DNA from: Oceanispirochaeta sp. M1 | Lineage (GTDB): Bacteria > Spirochaetota > Spirochaetia > DSM-2461 | Direction: 5' to 3' | Length of the DNA: 64,000 nt | Assembly: GCF_003346715.1 (NCBI RefSeq) | Contig: NZ_QQPQ01000018.1 | Span: 55,734 to 119,733 of the forward strand | Part shown: positions 36,160 through 45,833 of the stretch, in pieces | How positions within the stretch are numbered: the stretch's first letter is position 1 | Layout: the number at the start of each line of letters is the position of its first letter | Notes under the pieces: generated by a model | What the model was told of the DNA's origin: nothing | Databases searched by the model: none | The model's input: the letters and a program-made list of their open reading frames with translations, nothing else | Translations under genes and position numbers: made by a program

Positions 36160-39100
36160 TTATACCCCTCCTGAAAGTTTGAGGTTCAGAGTCTTTATTT
36201 CATAGGGCTTAAATGATAAACGGGCAATTTTTCCGTCGAACCACAGTTCTTCCCCTTTATTCTCATGGAGATCGCATTCGCATAGAGACTCAATAGATTG
36301 AGCGAATGTTATATCTGTGTTCGTTCTCCGGTTATAACATTCGTATAGCCGTATTATGATCTCATCCCGGTCTTCCGCCTTTTTGATCACTTCAATAAGG
36401 ATATTGTCCCTGTCCACAGAAGCAAAGCACTCCTCCCGTCCAAGAGTTCCTCTCTGTACTGCTATCTCTTCAGAATAAAGCGGACAGTTGAGAGAGTAGG
36501 CTTCCTGTACAGTCCGGGCGTCCTGCCATTGCCCCCTGTGGGGATAGAGGGAATAGGTAAATTCATGAATTTCCTTATCCGCATCCGGGTTGGGTTCAAT
36601 GGCCGATTTTATCAGGCTGAGACGCATGGTGCCATCTTTGATATCATATCCGTACTTACAGTCATTGAGCAGACTGACACCGTAGTTCCCTTCGGACAAA
36701 TCGGCCCATTTATGACTGCAGACCTCAAACTGGGCAACATCCCAACTGGTGTTGGAGTGAGTCGACCTCTCCACGTTGCCGTACTGAATCTCATAAGTAG
36801 CTTTGGAAGCGTGTATATCCAGGGGAAAGGCAGCCTTAAGCAGAATGTGATTCTCTTTCCAGTCAATTTTATTGTCAAAATCTATCCGCCGCTTCTCTTT
36901 ATAAAACACAATTTTCTGTTCGATAGATGAATCCATAAACTCACGCGTGATTTTAAGACAGAATCTCAGAGGACCGTTCTCGATTACTTCCCTGCTTATC
37001 AGATCATTGACTGTCCACATTTTGTCCTGATAATAAATATTGATATCCCAGGCGTCGTAGTTATGCGGTTTATCTTCAAAGGCCTGGAGTTGATTCAACC
37101 GACATCCTTTACGGGTCAGTTCACGCTCCTCCTCTTTATCAAATAGTGATGTTATATGGCCCTGATCATCAAAGAGAACAGAATAAAAAGGTGTCTCCAG
37201 TTTTCCATTACTGTAGGTAAATACCCTTTTATCTGCTGGAGACCCGGATTCGACAAAGGAGAAGGTCTTATATCCTTTTGACGGAATACCGCCGACGAAG
37301 GCGGTATAAGAATTATCGCCTGTCTTCTGGACCGGAGTAAGTTCCCCATCCCCGGCGTCCAGGGCGGAAATATTTTTCTCCGATTCGAAGACAAGCATAT
37401 CACTGCGGGTAAAGCTGAGCTGATTGAAGACAACCAGAGAATTACAATCGCTTGTGATCATAGAAGCTATTCCTGATGCAGCTGCTGATACCATTTCATA
37501 ACCGCTGCGGAGAACCTCTTCGTACTGTCGGTGAGAATCTTCGTATACTTTTTTAATCGATGTCCCCGGCAGAATATCGTGGAATTGATTCAAGAGGATC
37601 AGCTCCCATCCAATGTGGAGTTTCTCCTCCGGGTAATCCTGCAATGCCCCGGCCTCTTTTGCAAAAACAGACAGAAACTCGGCATCCTGAAAGAGGAATT
37701 CAGACTGGCGGTTGTACTTCTTGTTTTTTGCCATGGACGTATAAGTTCCCCGATGGTACTCGAGATAGAGTTCCCCACCCAGCGTGGAAGCCGTTTTTTT
37801 TGTTCTACTGTGTTTTTAAGTTTCCTGAAATAGTTTCCCGCGCTATCCAGTTTTACAGTGGGACATCCGGGAATGCCGCGGCCCATCCTTTTTGCCGTTT
37901 CCAGCATATCTCTGGTGGCCCCACCTCCGCCGTCTCCATATCCGTAGCAGATGAGGATATCGTCATTAATATCTTTCTGCTGATATCTCTGCCAGGCGCC
38001 CATAATATGGTTGGCATCAATCATGCCGTTATAGGTCGTAAAAGTATTGATCTTATTCTCTTTCTCGTAATCCGTTGCCGTGACAAAATGAGTCAGAACC
38101 TCCGAACCATCGATGCCCTCCCATTTGAAGGTATCGTAGGGCATTTTATTGTATTCATTCCAGCTGATCTTCGTTGTCATGAAATATTCAATATTGAATT
38201 GACACAGTATTTGTGGCAAAGCGGCGCTATAGCCGAAAACATCGGGGAGCCAGAGAATCTTATTTTCCACTCCGAATTCATCTCTGAAAAATCTTGTCCC
38301 CGACAGGATTTGACGGATCAGGGATTCTCCCGAAGATAGATTGCAGTCGGCTTCAACCCACATGGCTCCTTCCGCTTCGAACTTCCCCTCTTTGACCTTT
38401 TTTTTAATCTTTTCATACAACAGGGGCTGAGACTCTTTCATAAACTTATAGAGCTGAGGCTGACTGGACATAAAGATATATTCGGGGTACTCCTCCATCA
38501 GATTGAAAACCGTGGAAAAACTCCTGCATACTTTTTCCCTGGTCTGCTTCAAATCCCAGAGCCAGGCCACATCGATATGTGTATGACCCACGCAGGTAGC
38601 GGTATAAGCCTCCTTCCGCCCCTCGTCACCGTAGAGAATATCCTCGAGAAACTCAATTGACTCATCAACTGAGCTGTAGTAATCGTGGGAATAAGCTTTT
38701 CGGAAATCGATCAGGCTGACTGCATCGTTCAGATCACGAAGCAGATCTATCCTTCTCTTGTCATTCTCATCGAGTCGTTTCGCCACTTCCAGAGGGACCT
38801 GAATATCGAAGTAGAGCTGTTCAGTCTTTCTTTCGAAAAGAGAAATGGAGGGGATGAATTCAACATGATGTTTCCCAAATCCGCTATAGGCCTGAACATC
38901 AACAGAGTAGACTTCTCCCCCAGCGGCTTTATCAGTCAACACGGTTCTGTAGTGGTTGATATCAAATCCCTGAGCAATGTCTCCATTTATGCGGATAAGG
39001 CATTGGGGATTCCTGCTCAAGTCCCATTCAAGGGTCTCCTCCACTCCCGTATTGAGATGAAAAACCACTTCCTCCTCATGAAAGTTCTCGGGGATAGCAA

Positions 39101-39314
39101 TTTCAATCCGAAACCAGTAGCGGCTGTCGGGGTCTCCCCAATGACTCTCGCCGCAGATAAAATCAGTCCAGAGTTCATCGTCCCCATGGGCTTCTTCAAA
39201 GGATTGGAAATCACCTTTTTTCATCGAACAGGATTTAATTTTTACCGGCTCTCTATAGATAAGCCCCGAAAGCTCTTTGAGTTGACGCTCAACCCTTTCA
39301 ACTTCAAAATACAT
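36160..39314 (-). pseudogene. Alpha-mannosidase, GH38, split by a one-base frameshift
   Basis: The combined gene would encode about 1,050 residues, normal for GH38 alpha-mannosidases. The first part (39314 downwards) carries the zinc site GHTHIDVAW (His246, Asp248) and the nucleophile Asp358 in WLPDVFGY. It runs correctly to RLPRWVG and then turns to unrelated sequence. The remainder is open from 37734 to 36160 and contains ELILLNQFHDILPGTSI and the beta-sandwich domains. Adding one G to the GGGG run (37773-37776 as CCCC on the plus strand) restores ELYLEYHRGTYTSM between the two parts. A sequencing error, a recent mutation or rare -1 slippage on GGGG are all possible. It likely acts on imported mannose-containing glycans. 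Confidence 0.9.
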
Positions 39315-39326
39315 ATTATTTATTAC

Positions 39327-40799
39327 CTATCTTTTGAATTGGATCTCAAGGGATCTTGTCTCATTTGTCCCCATAGAGGGCACTTTTAAATAGTATCCGT
39401 GTTTTACTGCCTCAATGGTCCATTCTCCGTCTATGCTCTCTGCATCAACTTCACCGGGGATGAAAAGAAGAGAATAATCATCAGGATTCACATCTGAATT
39501 TTCAATCCAGGAGCAGCGGAATAAACCACTCTTTTCATCAGTCTTCATAAACAGTAGAGTCCCGGCCGCTTTTAATACGATGGGGCGGCATATTGCCGGA
39601 AAAAACCATAAATGGCCTGCGGCTCTTTCGGCAGAGTAGTCCCAGTATGTATCGCTCATCAGATATTTTTCAAAAAGATCCACCATCCCTGCTTCGGTTC
39701 CCGGAATACCTTCTTCTGTATAGGCACCCCATTCTCCAATGATTATGGGCATATTATTTTTCACAGCATCCTTGTTATGAACCTTAAATATTGAGGCGAC
39801 CCGGCCATTACTCGTCGAATACCCCGGCCCCGTATCGACAGTAATATCATAGATATGGGGAACATAGGCTTCATTGGGATCTGTTCGCTTCAGAGAAGTT
39901 CTGTTACCCATAAACTCACTGCTGAAAGGTTCTGTCATAATCATTGTTTCACTGTCTACGACCCTGATGGCTTCGCTTACAACCCGGTAGAATGGCTGAA
40001 GGTATTTTTTTTCAGCCTTAAAAAGTTGTCTCCCTGCACCAGCGATAACCCATTTAAAAATGGGAACTCGATCGAATAGTTTCATAATTTTTATCCGGCT
40101 TTTCTTATTGAGCCAGAGAGCTATGATCTCATCGGCTGAACCTGTCAATTTACCTGTAAACAGGAAGAGGGCAACACCCGCTCTTATCAGAACCGGGAGC
40201 ATCATCTTTTCACCCAGAGAACCGGAATTGGGTTCATTCATGATGTTATAGCCGATAACATTGGGATGGTCGGAAAATCTCTCTGCAATTTTTTTCCAGC
40301 ATTGGGCGTAGTGGTCCTGAAGTCCCATGCCGGCAACGGGCTTATTGTTCCAGAAGTTATCGTTCATCCGCTTCACCACATCGCTTGTTAAATAGGCATC
40401 AGACCAGACCTCTCCCTCAGTTTCAAATTTTATTCCATCTGTCAGGGCAAACCATTCGGGATCGGCCCCCTGAACAAACTGGTTTGTCACTTTATAACTA
40501 TAGAGATCCTGATGCATATCCAGAATGATCTGTATTCCTCTGGATTGGGCCATCCGGACATACTCTTCCACCTTATCCAGATACTCATCAGAATAGAGTT
40601 CCGGAGCCGGTGCCACATTCTCCCAGAGGATGACAAAGCGAATGCAGTTGTGTCCCATATTCCGGATATTATCAAAATCTTCTTCGGTCCATGGAAGAGG
40701 TTCTTCCGAGTTTTTATGGGCCAGATTGATTCCGTGGAGAATAATCTCATTCCCCGAACTATCTGTGAATTTTCTGTTTTTGATTCTTATGTTCTTCAT
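39327..40799 (-). CDS. Glycoside hydrolase family 5 (endoglycosylceramidase-like)
   Basis: This is a (beta/alpha)8 retaining glycosidase of 490 residues with no signal peptide. Family GH5 residues include the acid/base Glu189 in YNIMNEPNSG and the nucleophile Glu356 in IIIGEWGAY, plus the early LHGINLAHKN and GHNCIRFVILWENVAPAP. The overall pattern resembles the endoglycoceramidase-like subgroup more than cellulases. The C-terminal 100 residues form a beta domain. It is co-directional with the GH38 gene, 12 nt apart. Confidence 0.88.
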   Translation of the reverse strand: MKNIRIKNRKFTDSSGNEIILHGINLAHKNSEEPLPWTEEDFDNIRNMGHNCIRFVILWENVAPAPELYSDEYLDKVEEYVRMAQSRGIQIILDMHQDLYSYKVTNQFVQGADPEWFALTDGIKFETEGEVWSDAYLTSDVVKRMNDNFWNNKPVAGMGLQDHYAQCWKKIAERFSDHPNVIGYNIMNEPNSGSLGEKMMLPVLIRAGVALFLFTGKLTGSADEIIALWLNKKSRIKIMKLFDRVPIFKWVIAGAGRQLFKAEKKYLQPFYRVVSEAIRVVDSETMIMTEPFSSEFMGNRTSLKRTDPNEAYVPHIYDITVDTGPGYSTSNGRVASIFKVHNKDAVKNNMPIIIGEWGAYTEEGIPGTEAGMVDLFEKYLMSDTYWDYSAERAAGHLWFFPAICRPIVLKAAGTLLFMKTDEKSGLFRCSWIENSDVNPDDYSLLFIPGEVDAESIDGEWTIEAVKHGYYLKVPSMGTNETRSLEIQFKR

Positions 40800-40819
40800 C
40801 TTTATTTTCAGTCCTGTAT

Positions 40820-42190
40820 CTATCTGTGTATCTGTTCAATTTGTTCTTTGATTTCCAATTCTCTCTTCCTGGTTATGGGATAGAGATAAATTGGTATCAG
40901 GCTGAGGGCCAGAAATATAACCGGCAGCATTCCCACACCGAGGCGAATACCCATCATTGACTCGGCACTCTGGATTTTCGTAGAGCCGTCGTAATTGAAG
41001 TAGGAGATTAACATTGTGAAGAGAAAGACAATAAATGATTGAGCCGGAATGGTCACGACGGCCATAAGCCCCATGAAGAATCCCGCTTTCCGCTCGCCCG
41101 ACTGAATCTCATTTTCATCGATTAAGGTTCCGAACATAGGATCCAGGACCGCCCAGTAAGCGGCAAATCCAATCATGATAAAACCGTAACAGAGGACCAC
41201 CATCCAGTATGAAGGAACGAAGACCAGTCCTGCAAATCCCAGAAGGGAGAACCAGGTAAAATGCTTGATCGTATCGCGACAACCCACTTTCCTCACAATC
41301 CTGGCGACAAGGGGATAAATGGCTAGTTGAACAACTGCTCCAAAAACATCAGGCAGGAGAGCCAGCGTTTCGGAAACGTTCATAACATTGTCCATGTAAT
41401 AGATATAGAGGGTGTAATAAGATCGCTGCACACCTGTTATAAGAAAAGCGAACATGACAAATGTGAGAAAGCTTCTGGAAGTGAAGATCAATTTCATATT
41501 CTTTTTGAAATCAAAGTCATCGGCGAATTCCTGGTGCTTGTAGAATTCGGGATAATCTTTCAAATAGATGAGTGTGAAACTGAAAAGTGCCGCACCGATC
41601 AATCCTGAAATGATAAAGACCATCTTAATGACAGCCATGGAGTAATCTCCCGTCAGAAACCAAACGGGAATCAGTCCGGCCACAAAGGCAGGCAGCATAT
41701 TGACGTATTTCTGAATAATACTGAACTGGGTTCTCTCTTCAGGAGACGTGGCGATATAGAGGAGATAAATTTTATAATTTATTCCGAAGAGGGTGCTCGC
41801 TGTATCGTAGAGAAACATGACAACCAGGAGATATCCGAATATAACCCACTGATTCCATGATGGACTGGCATACAGCATGGCTATCATACTGAAAACCATG
41901 AGCGGCGCCGTTCTTTTCATAAGGTAAACGGCTTTACCCTTACCTTCTATATACTTTTTTTTGTCTGAATAAATACCGAGAAGCGGATCGTTCACAGCGT
42001 TCCAGATACCAAAAATAAGATACATCAGACCGTATAACTTGGCATCGAGGCCGATAAAGTCTGTATAGTACTTCATGTAGGCGGCGTGTACGACGGTGCC
42101 GAGTATGGCATCGGCTCCAGCAGCGAGACAGATCATGATTTTCTTTCTCAACGTGATATGTTCTTTATGGGGATTAACTTGGTTTATCAT
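40820..42190 (-). CDS. GPH-family sugar:cation symporter (MFS)
   Basis: This 12-helix glycoside-pentoside-hexuronide type transporter has 456 residues from ATG 42190 (AAGGA, 8-nt spacing). The frame is open to 42250, but that extension crosses the -10 box of the promoter. Motifs include the first helix region LAAGADAILGTVVHAAYMKYYTDFIGLDAKLYG and FGIWNAVNDPLLGIYSDKKKYIEGKGK, the canonical GPH loop with the conserved Asn-Asp-Pro. It should bring in oligosaccharides that the downstream intracellular glycosidases then trim. First gene of the MerR-controlled operon. Confidence 0.92.
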   Translation of the reverse strand: MINQVNPHKEHITLRKKIMICLAAGADAILGTVVHAAYMKYYTDFIGLDAKLYGLMYLIFGIWNAVNDPLLGIYSDKKKYIEGKGKAVYLMKRTAPLMVFSMIAMLYASPSWNQWVIFGYLLVVMFLYDTASTLFGINYKIYLLYIATSPEERTQFSIIQKYVNMLPAFVAGLIPVWFLTGDYSMAVIKMVFIISGLIGAALFSFTLIYLKDYPEFYKHQEFADDFDFKKNMKLIFTSRSFLTFVMFAFLITGVQRSYYTLYIYYMDNVMNVSETLALLPDVFGAVVQLAIYPLVARIVRKVGCRDTIKHFTWFSLLGFAGLVFVPSYWMVVLCYGFIMIGFAAYWAVLDPMFGTLIDENEIQSGERKAGFFMGLMAVVTIPAQSFIVFLFTMLISYFNYDGSTKIQSAESMMGIRLGVGMLPVIFLALSLIPIYLYPITRKRELEIKEQIEQIHR

Positions 42191-42226
42191 GCGGTTTTCC
42201 TTCTGAGATTTTTCGACCCTGAGATG

Positions 42227-42257
42227 ATTATGAACCTTTGTGTTACACAAAGGTCAA
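42227..42257 (-). promoter_or_regulatory. MerR-type promoter of the glycan operon with a 21-bp perfect dyad
   Basis: On the minus strand TTGACC (42252-42257) and CATAAT (42227-42232) are exactly 19 bp apart, the over-long spacing typical of MerR-activated promoters. The spacer holds a perfect inverted repeat at 42234-42254: ACCTTTGTGT and ACACAAAGGT around a single central base. The MerR-family gene lies just upstream on the same strand. Confidence 0.9.
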
Positions 42258-42427
42258 GAAAAATCCCAGGTTCTATTTTTTTTTGTGGTTTTATTTCTCA
42301 AATGAAATGCATAATTCCCCTCGGTTCAGGGGCTGACAATAACTTTAGATGCCTCTTGGAGATCATTAGCAATAGTTTAGAGTACAGATCTCTGGTCTAC
42401 TGCGGTATTCCTTGCCATGTATCGTGA

Positions 42428-43249
42428 TTAAACTCTCTTTACTGGTATGTAAATTTTAAAATAATGAATAAACTCTCTGTTATTGCCATGAAACAGATCG
42501 AGAACATTCCTCTCGATGGCCTCTCCGTCTATGGTAAAACCCTCCTGGTCTATAAACTTAATCAAATTGTCATAAACCCTATCGATATCTTCCAGATCGA
42601 TACGAAGAATCCTGGCATTGGCACAGGCGTAGAGCCGGCTTTCCACGATGGAAAGATCTGCTGATTTTGTCTCACAGGGATATTCTGAGATGAAGCCGTA
42701 GCTCTTATATCTGTGATAGTTGCGGGTCAGAAGATCATTCATTTCTATTGTTGAAAAAATATTTGCAAAAGAGATCCACTCATCGCTGGTTGCCTTATTG
42801 ATTCTGACAATCTCATTGATCTCAAGCTCATCTCGGTCTTTTTCAAATTCCTTGGAAATAATCCAGAACGTAGGCATTTTCTTTATTTCCATAAGACCGT
42901 CCGTACTGACATCCCTGATATTCTCAAAAAGAGAATCCACTCTTGTTTCAAGAGATTTCAGATGCTCTATCTTTTGACGAATCTCTATTCGGTGATGCTC
43001 AAGCTCCATCTGAATCATATGGGGACTATCCTGGTTCAGAATACTCTGGAGCTTTTCGATGGATGTGCCTGCCGTACGTAGAAATATTATTGTAGAGATC
43101 ATTTCAAACTGGGCTTTGGAATAGTAGCGATAGCCGTTCCCCCCTTTTTTCCAGGGTTTGATCAATTGGATTCTATCGTAGTACCGCAGGGTCTCCGTCG
43201 AAACATTAAAAAGCTTGGAAACCTCTCCGACCGTGTAAAACTCTTTCAT
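42428..43249 (-). CDS. MerR-family transcriptional activator with GyrI-like effector domain
   Basis: The 273-residue protein has an N-terminal MerR winged helix (YTVGEVSKLFNVSTETLRYYDRIQLIKPWKKGGNGYRYYSKAQFEMI, residues 5-51), a coiled-coil dimer helix near 80-110 and a C-terminal effector-binding domain similar in layout to BmrR/GyrI proteins. There is no cysteine metal site, so an organic ligand, probably a sugar derivative, is expected. Its target is almost certainly the 19-bp-spaced promoter at 42227-42257. GGAGGA precedes the start. Confidence 0.9.
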   Translation of the reverse strand: MKEFYTVGEVSKLFNVSTETLRYYDRIQLIKPWKKGGNGYRYYSKAQFEMISTIIFLRTAGTSIEKLQSILNQDSPHMIQMELEHHRIEIRQKIEHLKSLETRVDSLFENIRDVSTDGLMEIKKMPTFWIISKEFEKDRDELEINEIVRINKATSDEWISFANIFSTIEMNDLLTRNYHRYKSYGFISEYPCETKSADLSIVESRLYACANARILRIDLEDIDRVYDNLIKFIDQEGFTIDGEAIERNVLDLFHGNNREFIHYFKIYIPVKRV

Positions 43250-43598
43250 ATGATCTTATTCCTCCGAGATGATTTATCAGTATAGATACTACTTCAGAAG
43301 TATATAGGAATCACTCAAAAGGGTGGAAATAAACATTAGCCGCAGTAGCAAAAATGGTAATTATTCGGATCGAACAAAGGCAAGTGAAGTCGTATATTAG
43401 GGAAGAGAATTAACTTCACTCTTGACGTTTCTCCCTGATTGTAATGATCTTACTTCGTAAGAAAAACATGAAAAGAATCTTTTTCAGTCCTGTACTGAAT
43501 ATCCTCCAGTAAATCTGAATATACTCTTCTTTACAGCTCATCTGGGCAAGGATATATTGGCCTGAATAACAAATCGTTATCAAACAAAGGAAGGAACT
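43250..43598. other. 349-bp divergent intergenic region with repeated ACTTC/GAAGT words
   Basis: No gene was found here. It holds the ribosome site of the MerR gene, a perfect 13-bp palindrome TACTTC-A-GAAGTA (43290-43302), the pair AGTGAAGT (43383-43390) and ACTTCACT (43413-43420) 22 nt apart, a small dyad TCTTAC-TTC-GTAAGA (43448-43462) and the promoter of the ABC operon near 43530. The repeated ACTTC/GAAGT words suggest sites for one regulator, either the MerR protein or the AraC-type response regulator encoded downstream. Confidence 0.5.
43530..43558 (+). promoter_or_regulatory. Probable promoter of the sugar ABC operon
   Basis: TTTACA (43530-43535), 17-bp spacer, TATATT (43553-43558); each box matches consensus at 5 of 6 positions. 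The start codon is about 35 nt downstream of the expected start site. Confidence 0.65.
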
Positions 43599-44879
43599 AT
43601 GAAACGAAATTTTTTCATTACAGTATTGATCCTGGCTGTTACTCTATCGGTGTACTGCAGTGGTCAGAAAGATTCATCAGGAGCCGTAAAACCCGTCATT
43701 CGCTACGCCTATCAATGGACAGGTGATTTTGATGAGCAGATGAAAATCTATGCCGACGCGGTAGAGGATGAATTTATTCTCGAATTAGAATGTACCCCCG
43801 GACTCGACCACAAACAGAAAATCCAGGTAGAAATAGCAGCCGGAGAAACTCCTGATATCTATCAGTACTGGAGCTATGAGACAAATCTGAGAGATATGGC
43901 GGAAAATGACATCATCCTCAATGTAAATGACTACCTGGCCGTTACCAACAAGGTTTCCCGTGATAGTTTTAGCGCCGGTGCCTGGTCGGCCACTGAAGTG
44001 GATGGACAGAACTATGGATTTCCTGTTTCCAGTTTCAAAGGATTCTTTCTGGCGAATAAGGCACTCTTTGACAGCTATGGCCTGGATCTACCTGAAACAT
44101 GGTCTGATCTGGAGCAGATTGCAGGTGTTTTTAGAGAAAACGGTATAATTCCTTTAAGTATGGGCAGTATCAAAGGAGATCCGGGTCACCTGTTCTTCAG
44201 CTCACTGGCCTTTCAGGCTGCAGATGGTTATGCAGATGCACAGGCTCTTGCCGGTACTCTTAATTTCGATACCAATGCCAATCACAGGGCGGCGGATGCG
44301 ATCGCTGACCTGATTGAGTGGAAGATTATGCCCTCTGATACCATAACAAACGGCGGATGGGGACCTCAGACTGCCTTGTACAACAGCCGGAAAGCGGCCA
44401 TGATTTTTTCTTTCCCCTGGAAAATCAGTGATTTCAATACAGAGATTGTTGAGGAATCCGTTCTGATTCCCGTACCGTCCATCCCCGGTGCCGAGAATTC
44501 CTCTGCCGGATTCACTGTAGGAGGGATCTCAATCAGCAATCTGATCAATAAGAAATCCTTCAATGATCCTGCAAAACAGGCAGCAGTTGTCACTCTGACA
44601 GATTACCTTCTCTCAGATAAGGTCTATACCGATGTGGCTCTCAACGGAAAAGGATTCCCCGCAAAGATACTGGAACTCCCTGAAGGGCAGGATACTCTTT
44701 TTGACATGGTGCAGAACTTTACTTCCGAACAGGATATCTATGGCATTCACGAATTCTTTTTTCCTACTCTGGTAACCTTCGATGGATATAAGAGTGCTTG
44801 TGATGAACTATATGCAGGTGCTGTTACTCCTGATGAGTTTGTAGAAAAAATTCAGAAAGGTCTGAATCGACTGCAGTAG
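43599..44879 (+). CDS. Sugar ABC transporter, extracellular binding lipoprotein
   Basis: The 426-residue type 1 solute-binding protein has a signal peptide and a likely lipid-anchored Cys20 (LSVYCSGQKDS); the lipobox is loose, as often in spirochaetes. The mature sequence follows the UgpB/MalE-like pattern, for instance GLDHKQKIQVEIAAGETPDIYQYW and NRAADA-type helices, ending with PDEFVEKIQKGLNRLQ. It captures a sugar for the two permeases that follow. No ATPase gene is nearby, so a shared MsmK-type ATPase elsewhere must energise the system. AAGGAAGGA precedes the start. Confidence 0.92.
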   Translation: MKRNFFITVLILAVTLSVYCSGQKDSSGAVKPVIRYAYQWTGDFDEQMKIYADAVEDEFILELECTPGLDHKQKIQVEIAAGETPDIYQYWSYETNLRDMAENDIILNVNDYLAVTNKVSRDSFSAGAWSATEVDGQNYGFPVSSFKGFFLANKALFDSYGLDLPETWSDLEQIAGVFRENGIIPLSMGSIKGDPGHLFFSSLAFQAADGYADAQALAGTLNFDTNANHRAADAIADLIEWKIMPSDTITNGGWGPQTALYNSRKAAMIFSFPWKISDFNTEIVEESVLIPVPSIPGAENSSAGFTVGGISISNLINKKSFNDPAKQAAVVTLTDYLLSDKVYTDVALNGKGFPAKILELPEGQDTLFDMVQNFTSEQDIYGIHEFFFPTLVTFDGYKSACDELYAGAVTPDEFVEKIQKGLNRLQ

Positions 44880-44898
44880 GGATTTTAATATAATTATT

Positions 44899-44930
44899 TA
44901 TTCCCGGAGCGGCATTCCTCTCTGGGAATA
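44899..44930 (+). promoter_or_regulatory. Intergenic hairpin after the binding-protein gene
   Basis: TATTCCC (44899-44905) pairs with GGGAATA (44924-44930) with inner GAG/CTC pairing possible. No T-tract follows. Such hairpins after binding-protein genes usually raise their message level relative to the permease genes. Confidence 0.5.
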
Positions 44931-44947
44931 GTTAAGGAGCAATTCTC

Positions 44948-45823
44948 TTGAAACACCATGACACACCCTTCTGCCTGGCATTTCTGGCTCCGGCATTCCT
45001 TCTGTATTCGGTTTTGATGATCCTACCTATTTTTCTTTCCGCAGGATACGGATTCTTTTCCTGGAATGCCATTGGCGCTAAAACTTTTGTGGGACTTCAG
45101 AATTACAGGGAACTGTTAAGTGATCCCGATTACTGGATTACCTTCAAAAATACGGCTGTTCTGATCGCCGCTTCTTTAATTTTTCAGCTGCCCATTGCTT
45201 TTCTTGTCAGTTTCATTCTGCATGGTATGGGCAAAAAATCAGAAATTTACCGGACAATATATTTCTTTCCAGTGGTTATCAGTCCGATTGCCATCGGAAC
45301 TCTATTCGCTCTGCTGTATAACGGTGAGCTTGGACCTTTGAATTCTCTTTTGGAATTACTGATGGGACCGGAGGGACGAAGGAACTGGCTTTCTGATTCT
45401 GATCTGGTTCTGGGATCGGTGATTGCTCCGGATGTATGGAGGTATATCGGCTACTATATCGTTATTTTCTATGCCGGCCTACAGGGAATACCTTCTTCCT
45501 TATACGAGAGTGCTCTTATTGACGGTGCGTCGAAGAAAACAGTTTTCTTCCGGATCATCATTCCTCTTCTGACACATGTAATACAGATCTGCTTCATCCT
45601 CAGTGTGACCGGATGTCTGAAGTCATTTGCCTTGCCTCTGGCATTAACAGACGGCGGCCCCGGTGTGCGGTCCAGTTATCTGTCTCTGTATATGTTTAAA
45701 ACCGCATTCTCCCATCACCGCTTTGGTTACGGGAGTGCTGTTACCATGACAATTTTGATTTACGCCCTCGGTTTGACGGCGATTTTAAAAAGGGCGTTTC
45801 CCCGGGAAACCGCCGAATATTGA
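44948..45823 (+). CDS. Sugar ABC transporter permease (MalF/UgpA type)
   Basis: The six-helix permease has 291 residues. The start is TTG at 44948 with AAGGAG upstream. The first helix is FCLAFLAPAFLLYSVLMILPIFLSAGYGFFSW, and the ATPase-coupling loop is LYESALIDGASKKTVFFRIIIPLL. Family length and motifs are intact. It forms the channel with the following gene product. Confidence 0.94.
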   Translation: MKHHDTPFCLAFLAPAFLLYSVLMILPIFLSAGYGFFSWNAIGAKTFVGLQNYRELLSDPDYWITFKNTAVLIAASLIFQLPIAFLVSFILHGMGKKSEIYRTIYFFPVVISPIAIGTLFALLYNGELGPLNSLLELLMGPEGRRNWLSDSDLVLGSVIAPDVWRYIGYYIVIFYAGLQGIPSSLYESALIDGASKKTVFFRIIIPLLTHVIQICFILSVTGCLKSFALPLALTDGGPGVRSSYLSLYMFKTAFSHHRFGYGSAVTMTILIYALGLTAILKRAFPRETAEY

Positions 45824-45833
45824 GGATTCTGTA

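Noticed and set aside
37560..38339. 259-codon open frame on the plus strand across the GH38 frameshift
   Set aside because: It is antisense to strongly conserved GH38 sequence, has no ribosome site and its translation resembles no protein.
43470..43514. 14-codon frame MKRIFFSPVLNILQ on the plus strand
   Set aside because: No ribosome site, and it lies upstream of the likely promoter of the ABC operon.
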